A DNA stretch of 64,000 nt, taken from JANJUO01 sp942492935 (GTDB taxonomy: Bacteria > Bacteroidota > Ignavibacteria > Kapaibacteriales > UBA2268). Both the position numbers and the translations under genes were made by a program. The stretch covers positions 3,906,001-3,970,000 of the forward strand of contig OW818654.1 in the NCBI GenBank assembly GCA_942492935.1. The letters are read 5' to 3'. Of the stretch, positions 17,393 through 26,485 are shown piece by piece (the stretch's first letter is position 1; each line of letters begins with the position of its first letter). The notes below the pieces were generated by a model that saw only the letters and a list, made by a program, of their open reading frames with translations, was not told the origin of the DNA and did no database searches.

Positions 17393-18856
17393 TCACTTTA
17401 TACCCAAACAAGAATTAATCATATAAATATCATTGCGGTTGTCTGTCATTATAACTAATTTATCACCACCTTCTAAAACCGTTGAACCACGGGGTGTAAC
17501 AAAAATATTTTTTCTTTTAATCAGAACGATTAATGCAGTTAGCGGGATATTTAGTTCTAATATACTTCTGCCGACTGCCATACAATTATTTGGTATTGTA
17601 ATTTCAATCAATTCACTTTTTACTTCATCAGATAGTTCAATTTCTGAAGGATATTGCATTTTTATACTATCATCTTCATTCAAATGAAGCAGTTTTGCTA
17701 TAAATGCTATTGAAGTACCTTGAATCAATACTGAAGTAATTACAATAAAAAATACAATATTGAAGAACATTTCAGATTTGGAAACACCGTAAATCATTGG
17801 AAATGTTGCAAATACAATTGGGACAGCACCACGTAATCCAACCCATGAAATAAGTAGTTTTTCTTTGAAATTAGATTTAAAGGGAATAGAACTGACAAAG
17901 ACAGCAATAGGTCTTGCAACAAATATTAATACTAAAGATAAAACCAACCCAATTCCAATAATTCCGGGTATGTGAGAAGGGTAGATTAAAAGACCAAGTG
18001 TTAAAAATATTATAATTTGCATTAACCATGCAACACCATCATAAAAACGAATAATGCTCCGTTTATGAATAACATTATTATTGCCTATTATAATTCCGGC
18101 GATATAAACAGCAAGAAATCCATTAGCATTTATAAAATTAGTAAATGAATAGGTGAAAATGATAATAGCAAACGTCAATACACTATAAAGCCCTTCGTAA
18201 TCCAGTTTAACTTTATTTAGAACGAATACAGAAAATTTCCCGATTAGAAAACCGCTTAGAGAACCAATGATTAAGTGATTGGCAAGAAGTAATAAAATAT
18301 CATCAATTTTAAATTGGTTTACCGATAAAATTAAAGTAAAAATCAATGTTAAAATATATGCCATTGGGTCATTACTACCGGATTCTAATTCTAATAAGGG
18401 TCTTAAATTTCCTTTTAAACCAAGTCCTTTTGCCCTAAGAATTGAAAAGACTGCTGCTGCATCGGTAGATGAAACAATTGCTCCCAATAATAATCCTTCT
18501 ATTATTGAAAAATTTAGTAAGTAATGACATGCTAATCCTACAAATAAAGCTGTAAGAAAAACTCCAAGTGTAGAAAGAGTAACTCCTTGAATTAATACAG
18601 GTTTAATACTTTTCCATTTTGTTGACAAACCTCCTGAAAACAAGATAAATGCCAAAGAAATAGAGCCAATTAATTGAGCTAATTTTGCATCATCAAAATT
18701 TATACCTCCAAGCCCCTCAGAGCCAGCAAGCATACCAATTCCCATAAATATAATCAATACAGGTAAGCCAGTTTTACCAGATGTTTTACTTGCAATAATA
18801 CTTATAAATAATAGAATTGAACCAATCAAAAAAATATTATCAACTGTTAAATCCAA
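17393..18856 (-). CDS. Potassium/proton antiporter, CPA1 family (CvrA/NhaP2-like)
   Basis: A 487-aa protein with about 12 membrane helices: N-terminal half with GIGMLAGSEGLGGI, then AIVSSTDAAAVFSIL and LELESGSNDPMAYILT, the conserved ion-binding region of cation/proton antiporters of the CvrA type, and SWVGLRGAVPIVFA. Residues about 400-487 form a soluble C-terminal RCK_C (TrkA_C)-like domain (ELIEITIPNNCMAVG...), typical of K+/H+ antiporters that sense a ligand. It probably expels K+ in exchange for protons. It is a single gene convergent with crcB. Confidence 0.88.
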   Translation of the reverse strand: MDLTVDNIFLIGSILLFISIIASKTSGKTGLPVLIIFMGIGMLAGSEGLGGINFDDAKLAQLIGSISLAFILFSGGLSTKWKSIKPVLIQGVTLSTLGVFLTALFVGLACHYLLNFSIIEGLLLGAIVSSTDAAAVFSILRAKGLGLKGNLRPLLELESGSNDPMAYILTLIFTLILSVNQFKIDDILLLLANHLIIGSLSGFLIGKFSVFVLNKVKLDYEGLYSVLTFAIIIFTYSFTNFINANGFLAVYIAGIIIGNNNVIHKRSIIRFYDGVAWLMQIIIFLTLGLLIYPSHIPGIIGIGLVLSLVLIFVARPIAVFVSSIPFKSNFKEKLLISWVGLRGAVPIVFATFPMIYGVSKSEMFFNIVFFIVITSVLIQGTSIAFIAKLLHLNEDDSIKMQYPSEIELSDEVKSELIEITIPNNCMAVGRSILELNIPLTALIVLIKRKNIFVTPRGSTVLEGGDKLVIMTDNRNDIYMINSCLGIK

Positions 18857-19137
18857 TCTTAATTTTCCTAATAAAAATTAGCCAAATATTCTTGACGCAT
18901 AAATTTTAGTTCTGTTTTATATTTGATTGATATTTCTGCTGATTTATTTGGTGATGAGAAAATTAATTTAATTTATCCTGCAAGTATTTTTTTTAATATA
19001 GTTGGGTGCTTCGTTGATTTTTTCTACTAATTACCTGAATGAAAAAGCCACGTGCAAGAGCATTTCAATATTACTTGAGCAACTGACTGATAGTGAAAAA
19101 TACAAATTGAGTTGTACTTATTCAACTTGTAATACAA

Positions 19138-21735
19138 TCAGTCAATAGGAAACCAATATGTTAGTTTTAGTGCAACTGTACTTAAACCATCTTGATTAAA
19201 TGCATCAGATAAAAAATCTCCATTTACAGTTTTATAAAAATTCTCATATCTGTTTTTATTTATTTGCCATACAACAAATAGATTGCTCCCCCGAGTCCAT
19301 TCCCATTTTAATACAAGATTACTTCTGAAAGAAATATAATTGAAATCAGGTTTTTGTAAAGTGAAGTTTTCATTGTCTTTTGTTATAAGGTATTCACTGT
19401 CATTTCTTATGATGATATTTGAACCATTTTCACCGTAAACAAATAAATTATATGTTGATGGTTTTGTCAATTCTCCGATTTGAGAAAATTTTCCTGCTGA
19501 AATGAATGGTTCAGCATAAAGCTCTAATGTAATATCAGTAGTAAAAGCATAGTTTAACCTGATTGGAAATGACAAAGTATTTTGTTCAATTTTCCCAAAC
19601 ATATACCTTTTTCCATAAGTTTCAGTTGCGTTTGAAGAAACAATCGAATTAATAAATTGACGTGAATCAATATTATTAGAATATGCTGATGATAATGTAA
19701 GTTCAATTCGCCCTAAAGTTTTTAATATAAATTCTAATGAAAGCCCAAAATACTTATCATCAAGATAACTTTTACTATATGATGATGTAATCTCATATTG
19801 ATAATCTTTAGTCCAGCCGTTTGTATATGAACCTTTTAAACCAAATCGAGATGGATTCTTCATAATTGGACCACCCCTTGTTTTGCTTACATTAAATGAT
19901 TCAAAACTATATTCAGATTGTAAATAAATTGAAGAAAAATCTGTAAAATAAACATTGCTTGATAAGGAAGTAGTTCTTCCAGTGATAATTTTCTCAAAAT
20001 TCCAAGAGTTTGATGCATAAAGATTAATATTGTATTGCTTAATAAAATCACCTGCTTCATTATCCCTGAATGTTATAGTACCATTTGCAATTATTTCATC
20101 TGCTTTTTGTAAAACTCCGATATCATTTAATTCAAATTCTGGGCTGCTGAATCCAATTGCTGTATTCCAAACCCAATATTTTCCTGCTTTTTTTGCAAAT
20201 CTGATTGATGCAGCATAACCAGCTAAATAATCTTTTGTTGTATCTAAATTAAAATGAGTAGCGTCTGGGCGTTGAAAATAATGTGTGCTTGTTTTTTGAG
20301 TTAATTCAATAGACTTTTTACTTCCTTCCACATAACTATATCCAAAATCACCCATAATTTCATAATCACTATTTTTAAAACGGATTAAATAATCAAGTCC
20401 GCCTGAATATGCTCTTTTATGTAGTAAATTTTCTAAAATATTGTTATTGAAAAATCGCTCTGTTGATGTTTGCAAAAATTTAAACCAAGACCCGTTATTA
20501 TCTATTTCTTTTTGCAAACTCAATACATTATACAATGTCATTGGTTCAACATCTTGGAAATATGTTGAATCATTTTCTTTATTGTAAAATTTGCCTTGCT
20601 CAGATTGAGTTAAAGCAGATAAATATGCAAATGAAAAACCGGAATTTGTTCTTCCTGTGATTTTTGCGGCACCAAGAATATCTGTAAAATGTGGCATTTC
20701 ATAATGTTCTTCGGAGGACCTAAATCGTGGAGCTGAACCAATTCTTCGAGAATAGAAATAATTTCTTACATTTGCTGAAAATAAATTTGCTCCTTCAAGA
20801 AAAAATGGTCGTTTTTCATCATAAATTGTTTCAAATTCTGTCAGATTTACTACTGCAGGGTCAACTTCAACTTGCCCAAAATCAGGATTAATCGTAGCAT
20901 CTATCGTTACAGATGAGCCAATTCCCATTTTTAAATCAACACCACCTCTTGCTGAAAAATCATTCTCCTTATAAAATGGATTGTTGTATTGATTTTGAGG
21001 GAAAGATTGATAATTTCCAGCTAAATATGGTAATAACTCAATTCTTGCTGAAGGTACAATACCTTTAATACCAGACAAATTTCCAAATTTTGAACTCCAT
21101 CCAAAACTATTTTTGGGAATTAAAACCCAATAAGTATCTTCACCATTTGTAGGATTCCAACGATTGATATTTAATCCCCAAATTTGCTCGTCAATATTAT
21201 TAAATCTAAGTTGAGAAAAAGGAATTTCAAATTCAGCTGTCCAGCAATTTGTATCAATTTGAGTTCTTGCACTCCAAACTGGTTCAAATGAAAAATCTCT
21301 ATCATATTCATTGTCGCTTGAGTGATAATAATCTATTCTTACACCAGCAGCAGTTACAGCATAAGTATATGCAGTTATATTATCCTTGTATGTATCAATT
21401 GAAATGATTATTCGTTCAGCATTTCCTGCATTATCTCTACGGGACAATATTGCCATTGTTTCTTGTGGCTTATCTTTATACATCGTAGCACCAATGTAAA
21501 AAGATTTACTATCATAAAGAAATCTTACTTCAGTTTTCTCTGTAGGATTTTTGAATTCAAAAGGGTCTTTTTGCAGAAAATTGTCTGCTGGTATTGCAGA
21601 TTTCCACGCAATTTCTTCTAAATTTCCATCAACTACAATAGTTCCATCACTAACTCTAACAGCATTAACGCTTTTATTATTCTGTTGAGCTGTTAATAGA
21701 TTTGAGATGATTAATATAAATAGCAAATATTTCAA
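19138..21735 (-). CDS. DUF5916 domain outer-membrane protein with CBM9-like N-terminal domain
   Basis: An 865-aa exported protein. A signal peptide (residues 1-16) is followed by a carbohydrate-binding family 9-like domain (DGNLEEIAWKSA near 36, FLYDSKSFYIGATM near 70) reaching to about 220, and then the DUF5916 region. The latter part is rich in alternating aromatic/hydrophobic residues and ends KLTYWFPID, consistent with an outer-membrane beta-barrel. The family is common in Bacteroidota and its function is unknown. It starts 15 bases after the recN stop and is probably transcribed with it. Confidence 0.8.
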   Translation of the reverse strand: MKYLLFILIISNLLTAQQNNKSVNAVRVSDGTIVVDGNLEEIAWKSAIPADNFLQKDPFEFKNPTEKTEVRFLYDSKSFYIGATMYKDKPQETMAILSRRDNAGNAERIIISIDTYKDNITAYTYAVTAAGVRIDYYHSSDNEYDRDFSFEPVWSARTQIDTNCWTAEFEIPFSQLRFNNIDEQIWGLNINRWNPTNGEDTYWVLIPKNSFGWSSKFGNLSGIKGIVPSARIELLPYLAGNYQSFPQNQYNNPFYKENDFSARGGVDLKMGIGSSVTIDATINPDFGQVEVDPAVVNLTEFETIYDEKRPFFLEGANLFSANVRNYFYSRRIGSAPRFRSSEEHYEMPHFTDILGAAKITGRTNSGFSFAYLSALTQSEQGKFYNKENDSTYFQDVEPMTLYNVLSLQKEIDNNGSWFKFLQTSTERFFNNNILENLLHKRAYSGGLDYLIRFKNSDYEIMGDFGYSYVEGSKKSIELTQKTSTHYFQRPDATHFNLDTTKDYLAGYAASIRFAKKAGKYWVWNTAIGFSSPEFELNDIGVLQKADEIIANGTITFRDNEAGDFIKQYNINLYASNSWNFEKIITGRTTSLSSNVYFTDFSSIYLQSEYSFESFNVSKTRGGPIMKNPSRFGLKGSYTNGWTKDYQYEITSSYSKSYLDDKYFGLSLEFILKTLGRIELTLSSAYSNNIDSRQFINSIVSSNATETYGKRYMFGKIEQNTLSFPIRLNYAFTTDITLELYAEPFISAGKFSQIGELTKPSTYNLFVYGENGSNIIIRNDSEYLITKDNENFTLQKPDFNYISFRSNLVLKWEWTRGSNLFVVWQINKNRYENFYKTVNGDFLSDAFNQDGLSTVALKLTYWFPID

Positions 21736-21750
21736 TCAATATCCTCTGAG

Positions 21751-23451
21751 TCAATTATGGTTTATTAATTCACGTGCCGAATCAATTGAGCTTTCAGTAA
21801 TTAATTCACCACTTAACATTTTTGCAATTTCATTCAACTTTTCTTCTTGATTAAGAATTTTAGCAATTGCATAAGTTTTACCTTCATTTTCTTTTTTTTC
21901 AATTACTAAATTCAAATCACCAAGAGCTGCAATTTGCGGAAGATGTGTGATTGAAATTAACTGATGACTTTGAGATAATGCTTTCATTGCCAAGCCTGTC
22001 TTCTGAGCAATTCTTCCACTAATACCAGTATCAATTTCATCAAAAACAAGTGTTGGAAAATTAGTCTTAGTTGCAAGAATAGTTTTCATTGAAAGCATCA
22101 ACCTTGAAATTTCACCACCAGAAGCAACTTGTGAAAGCGGTCTTGCAATTTCTCCCTGATTTGCCGAAAAGTAGAACTCTATTTCATCTATTCCATTAAC
22201 TCCAAATTCAACTAATTTGTTATCCATTTTAACTGCTTTCAAATTATCAGAATCTGCAATAATTCTTGAAAATCTTACTTCAAAATTCGGGTAATTTATT
22301 CCGAGATTAGTCAGTAAATTACAAATATGATTTGACATTTCGACTGATTTTTCTTTTCTGATTTCTGATAATTGGGTAGCAATTACAATTAAATTCTGCT
22401 TAATTTCAGAAATATTTTTATTTAAAGTTTCTATTTCGAAATCATAATTTTCAATTGAATTAAGTTCATTTTGCAAAGAATTTTTTAATTTCATAATATC
22501 ATCAATTGTACCGTATTTTTTCTTCAAAGTATTCAATTGAAATGCTCTTGCTCTGAGTTCTTCAACTTTTTCTGGGCTAAAATCAATTTTGTTGTTATAA
22601 TCTTTTGAATATGATGAAATTTCTTTTATAATAGTTGCCGCAGATTTAATTTCATTATAATAAGTAGAAAATGAACTATCTACATCTTTTAAATTTGATA
22701 GAATTTTTTGAGCATTTGCTATTGAATTAAATACAGAACTATCACTGCCATAAAGTATATGATAAATTTCATTGGTTGAATTATGTAACAATTCAGAATT
22801 TTCAATAATTTTCAATTCATTCTGTATAAGTTCATCTTCATTTTCAATCGGATTAATTTTGTTAATTTCATCTAATTGGATTTTTACATATTTCAAATTT
22901 TGCTTTAATTCTTTTTCTTTCCTGACCAAATTATTTAATGAATTTATATTTGAAGTGAGATTTCTGTATTCAGTATTATATTTTTCTTTGAGTTCAGCAA
23001 AATCTCCAAATAAATCAAGCAATTCGATATGTTGAATTGGATTTAATAAAATTTGATTATCATGCTGACCATGGAAATCAATTAGAAACGAACCAATTTG
23101 CTTTAAAGAATTTAGCTGAACAGGAGTATCATTTAAGAAATTTCTTGAACCGCGAGCTGAAATTTCTCTTCGGATAATTAATTCTGAAAAATACTCCACA
23201 CCTGCGTCTTCAAGAATAGGTTTGACCTCGCTAATTTTACTAATGTCAAACACTGCTTCTACAACTGCTTTGCTTTCATCTTGACGTATAACATCAACTG
23301 AAGCTCTTTCGCCCAGCAACAACAAAAGTGCATCAATTACAATTGATTTTCCTGAACCAGTTTCACCTGTAATTATATTGAATCCTGCAGAAAAATCAAT
23401 TTCTACAGATTTAATTATAGCAAAATTTTTAATTGAAAGTGATTTAAGCAT
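21751..23451 (-). CDS. recN: DNA repair protein RecN
   Basis: About 566 aa of the SMC-like ATPase RecN, which acts early in double-strand break repair. Walker A GETGSGKS is at residues 29-36; the middle is coiled-coil (about 150-370); the signature VASGGEISRLMLSMK, the Walker B FDEIDTGISG and ITHLPQIAALGD are at the C-terminal end. I chose the ATG at 23451, giving MLKSLSIKNFAII; the frame extends three codons upstream to a TTG with no better signal. The DUF5916 gene follows closely. Confidence 0.95.
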   Translation of the reverse strand: MLKSLSIKNFAIIKSVEIDFSAGFNIITGETGSGKSIVIDALLLLLGERASVDVIRQDESKAVVEAVFDISKISEVKPILEDAGVEYFSELIIRREISARGSRNFLNDTPVQLNSLKQIGSFLIDFHGQHDNQILLNPIQHIELLDLFGDFAELKEKYNTEYRNLTSNINSLNNLVRKEKELKQNLKYVKIQLDEINKINPIENEDELIQNELKIIENSELLHNSTNEIYHILYGSDSSVFNSIANAQKILSNLKDVDSSFSTYYNEIKSAATIIKEISSYSKDYNNKIDFSPEKVEELRARAFQLNTLKKKYGTIDDIMKLKNSLQNELNSIENYDFEIETLNKNISEIKQNLIVIATQLSEIRKEKSVEMSNHICNLLTNLGINYPNFEVRFSRIIADSDNLKAVKMDNKLVEFGVNGIDEIEFYFSANQGEIARPLSQVASGGEISRLMLSMKTILATKTNFPTLVFDEIDTGISGRIAQKTGLAMKALSQSHQLISITHLPQIAALGDLNLVIEKKENEGKTYAIAKILNQEEKLNEIAKMLSGELITESSIDSARELINHN

Positions 23452-23696
23452 AATTAACAAAATTAAAAATAACCAATTACAAATATAAGAAATTGCATTG
23501 ATTTTGCATTTAGAAAACTTTTAAAAAGAGTAATTTATATTTGAAATGAATTTTACTCGGACATTTTAAAAATTAAGGAAATTCATATTTTTTTACAGTT
23601 GAATACAAATTACTAATAGTTTTATATATATTACAAAAAATATTGTAATTTTGTATTTTAAGAAAATATAAAATTCATTATACGTCACTGACTCAG

Positions 23697-24016
23697 ATGG
23701 AAATAATTGAGACAAAAATATTTACAAAACAAATAACAGGTTTGTTAAGTAATGAACAATACAGGGAATTCCAAAATCAATTAATCAATGACCATTCAAA
23801 AGGTGCAATTATAAAAGCACAGTCGGATTAAGAAAAATTCGCTGGAAAATTACTAATAAAGGAAAACGTGATGGAATTAGAATTATTTATTATTGGATAG
23901 TGGCTAAAGATACAATTTTAATGCTTTTTGCTTATCCAAAATCTGAGTTAAGCGATATTTCTAAAAGTCAAATAAAAATATTGAATAAAATTATTGAAAG
24001 TGAGTATATTCTATGA
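23697..24016 (+). pseudogene. HigB/RelE-type toxin, broken by a frameshift
   Basis: The first frame runs from ATG 23697 (MEIIETKIFTKQITGLL) to a TAA at 23829. The homologous sequence then continues in the frame one base apart (GLRKIRWKITNKGKRDGIRI, then YYWIVAKDTILMLFAYPKS) to a TGA at 24014-24016. Together they give about 105 residues of a HigB/RelE-like mRNA interferase. The break is near 23818-23822, where AAAAGCACAGTC appears to lack one G to encode the usual K-G-T segment. The stop overlaps the antitoxin start by 4 bases, as in intact toxin-antitoxin pairs. A sequencing error would produce the same picture. Confidence 0.75.
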
Positions 24017-24294
24017 AAAAAGAAATGTTTGATGAATTGATTGAAAGTATTCAAGAAGGTGCGAAAATATTGAAAAATGAAATTGAACCTTCAAGAAGAT
24101 TTGAATTCAATACAAATGAAATTAAAGAAATTAGACTTAAACACAATTTGACACAAGACAAATTCGCAAGTTTGCTTGGGATAAGTGTCGGTACATTAAA
24201 AAATTGGGAGCAAGGCAGACGAAAACCAACAGGTCCTGCAAATGTATTGATAATGATTGCCAAAAATAATCCCGAAGCAATTTTTAATAACTAA
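24013..24294 (+). CDS. HigA-type antitoxin, XRE-family helix-turn-helix protein
   Basis: A 93-aa protein with a C-terminal Xre-type helix-turn-helix at about residues 38-80 (EIKEIRLKHNLTQDKFASLL, then GTLKNWEQGRRKPTGPA), the arrangement seen in HigA antitoxins whose toxin gene comes first. It normally binds its toxin and represses the operon. Its partner directly upstream is frameshifted, so it may now act only as a DNA-binding regulator, or protect against related toxins elsewhere. ATG 24013 overlaps the toxin stop. Confidence 0.88.
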   Translation: MKKEMFDELIESIQEGAKILKNEIEPSRRFEFNTNEIKEIRLKHNLTQDKFASLLGISVGTLKNWEQGRRKPTGPANVLIMIAKNNPEAIFNN

Positions 24295-24311
24295 AAAGTT
24301 TGATTAGTAAT

Positions 24312-24341
24312 AAAAAAAACCTGCATATAATGCAGGTTTTT
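24312..24341. terminator. Bidirectional terminator between higA and pepD
   Basis: AAAAACCTGCAT and ATGCAGGTTTTT form a strong stem around a short ATA loop, with A and T runs on both sides. It lies between the convergent antitoxin and PepD genes and suits both directions. Confidence 0.88.
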
Positions 24342-24366
24342 GATTAACAATGAATCAAATGAATAA

Positions 24367-25833
24367 TTACTTTGTTGGAATATTTTTCAATAATTCGCAA
24401 AGGAAATCAAAGCATTTTGCAGTTGAAGAAATTTCAACTTTTTCATCTGGTGAATGAACATCTCTCAAGTTTGGACCGAATGAAATCATATCCATACCAT
24501 GATATTTATCACCAATAATACCACATTCTAAACCAGCGTGAATTGCTTCAATATGTGGGTCTTTACCATACATTTTCTTGTAAACCTCTGTTCCAATTTT
24601 TAATAATGGTGAATTGATGTTTGGTTGCCAAGCTGGATAACCATCTCCAAATTTCACATCAGCACCGCCAAGTTCAAAAGCACATTGTACTTTACGAACT
24701 ATGTCGTCTTTTTCAGTTTCAACTGAACTTCTTTGAGAAGTTAAAACATCAATTGTATTCTCTTTAGTTTCAACAATTGCAAAATTAGTTGAAGTTTGAA
24801 CTAAGCCAACAATATCAGGACTCATTCTATAAACACCGTGTGGCATTACATAGAATGAATTTAAAATATTTTTCTGAACATCTTGAGTTAATACTTTTGC
24901 AGGCATTGTTGCTGGTTCTGCAAAAATTGCAAGATTAGGTTCTTTGCTGTTAAATTCTGCTTTGTATTGAGCTTCAAATGCTTCGATGTATGCTTTGAAA
25001 TCACTTTCAGCTGCTTTTGTAACAACAACTGTGGCAAAACCTTCGCGTGGAATAGCATTATGTTTATTACCAGAATTAAAATCAGCAAGACGAACATTTA
25101 ATTTGTGTGTAAGATTCCACAATAAACGAGTCATAAATTTAGCTGCATTTCCTCTTCCATCATGAATTTCGATACCAGAGTGTCCGCCTTTTAAACCTTT
25201 AACAACAAGTTTGTAAGCAACTGAATCTGCAGGAACTGTGTCAGCTACATATTTGTAAATACCGCGTGTATTCATACCACCAGCACAACCAATAGTAAAT
25301 GAGCCATCTTCTTCAGAATCAAGGTTAATCAATACTTTAGCATTAAGCAAATCACTACCTAATCCATTAGCACCAGTTAATCCAGTTTCTTCATCAAGAG
25401 TGCAAAGTAATTCAATATCTGGATGTGGAATATCTTTGGATGCAAGCACAGCCATACCCATTGCAACACCGATACCATTATCAGCACCGAGAGTAGTTCC
25501 TTTAGCTTTTACCCAATCACCATCAACATACATTTTGATGCCTTCATTGTCAAAATCAAATTCAACATCAGCATTCTTTTCGCAAACCATATCAATATGT
25601 CCTTGAATACATACTGGTAAATGGTTTTCCATTCCAGGTGTAGCAGGTTTGCTTATTGCAAAGTTGCCAATTGCATCTTCTTTTACATTAAATCCATTAT
25701 CTTTTGCCCAATTTTTCAAAAAAGCCGCAACTTTTTCTTCTTGTTTTGAAGGGCGTGGATATTTGCTGAGTTCTTCAAAAAAATGCCATACCAATTCAGG
25801 TTTTAAACCTTTGAGTACTTCTGCCATTTTCAT
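24367..25833 (-). CDS. pepD: Aminoacyl-histidine dipeptidase (M20C family, PepD)
   Basis: A 488-aa cytosolic zinc peptidase that hydrolyses Xaa-His and other dipeptides. The M20 motifs are complete: QGHIDMVCE near residue 80, TTLGADNGIGVAMG, the catalytic TLDEETGLTG, NLDSEEDG, GGHSGIEIHDGRGNA, HAGLECGI and the C-terminal SFGPNLRDVHSPDE, together giving the two-metal site. The ATG overlaps the stop of the upstream PqqD-like gene in an ATGA arrangement, so the two are translated together. Confidence 0.93.
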   Translation of the reverse strand: MKMAEVLKGLKPELVWHFFEELSKYPRPSKQEEKVAAFLKNWAKDNGFNVKEDAIGNFAISKPATPGMENHLPVCIQGHIDMVCEKNADVEFDFDNEGIKMYVDGDWVKAKGTTLGADNGIGVAMGMAVLASKDIPHPDIELLCTLDEETGLTGANGLGSDLLNAKVLINLDSEEDGSFTIGCAGGMNTRGIYKYVADTVPADSVAYKLVVKGLKGGHSGIEIHDGRGNAAKFMTRLLWNLTHKLNVRLADFNSGNKHNAIPREGFATVVVTKAAESDFKAYIEAFEAQYKAEFNSKEPNLAIFAEPATMPAKVLTQDVQKNILNSFYVMPHGVYRMSPDIVGLVQTSTNFAIVETKENTIDVLTSQRSSVETEKDDIVRKVQCAFELGGADVKFGDGYPAWQPNINSPLLKIGTEVYKKMYGKDPHIEAIHAGLECGIIGDKYHGMDMISFGPNLRDVHSPDEKVEISSTAKCFDFLCELLKNIPTK

Positions 25834-26204
25834 CTTCCTTTTTTAAATTCTAAAAAATAAATAAAACCATTTGCATTTAATTGCGTAAGGAATAGGGTCA
25901 ATCTATCATTTACAGGGTGAACTTCATCACCAAAAGTGTTTTCAAGATGCAATGCAATATCTTTAACTTTATTCTTGCCATTGATTAATTTCCAAGTTTC
26001 AGAGCCGAATTTATCAAGATTAGCTTTTATGTACTTGTTTTTAATTCGTGGCTGAAGAATTTTGCCAAAGAATTTATCATTAAAACGTGGAACTAAAACA
26101 TCAACCAAACCACCATCTTTGCTATTATATTCATAATTTGCAATTGGTGTCAAGTCAAGATAATTCCATTCTTGTATTTGTTGTTTTTTTGTAAATAAAC
26201 CCAT
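25830..26204 (-). CDS. PqqD-like small protein coupled to PepD
   Basis: About 124 aa. The C-terminal ~70 residues match the PqqD fold (DKFGSETWKLINGKNKVKDI, then RLTLFLTQLNANGFIYFLEF). PqqD proteins and the related RiPP recognition elements bind peptide precursors. The first ~45 residues (EWNYLDLTPIANYEY and VLVPRF) are an extension. I chose ATG at 26204 (MGLFTKK) over a TTG two codons upstream. No radical-SAM or precursor peptide gene is nearby; its tight coupling to a dipeptidase is the notable context. Function unknown. Confidence 0.75.
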   Translation of the reverse strand: MGLFTKKQQIQEWNYLDLTPIANYEYNSKDGGLVDVLVPRFNDKFFGKILQPRIKNKYIKANLDKFGSETWKLINGKNKVKDIALHLENTFGDEVHPVNDRLTLFLTQLNANGFIYFLEFKKGR

Positions 26205-26485
26205 ATTCAACTAATTAATTAAAAAAATGATAAACGAATAAGCAAACTAATAATTTTCAATTAATTGAAAAATATAAGATATTTCATTTTTTTGAGTATT
26301 TTGTTTGAATAAATATGTCTTAATTTGGATTGAATTAAAAATATTCTAATAGGATAATGTTATATCTACAAACTCTCTTTTTCAAGTGAGATGATTTAGT
26401 TTGTAGTTTGTTTAAATGCTACTCCAACAGATAAGCTGGCGGCATTACAATATAAATAAATGCAACTCCATAACTGTTTACAATT

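Noticed and set aside
23697..24016. Programmed frameshifting in the HigB-like toxin
   Set aside because: AAAAG is a weak slippery site, there is no evident stimulatory structure, and a lost G explains the break more simply; kept only as a check.
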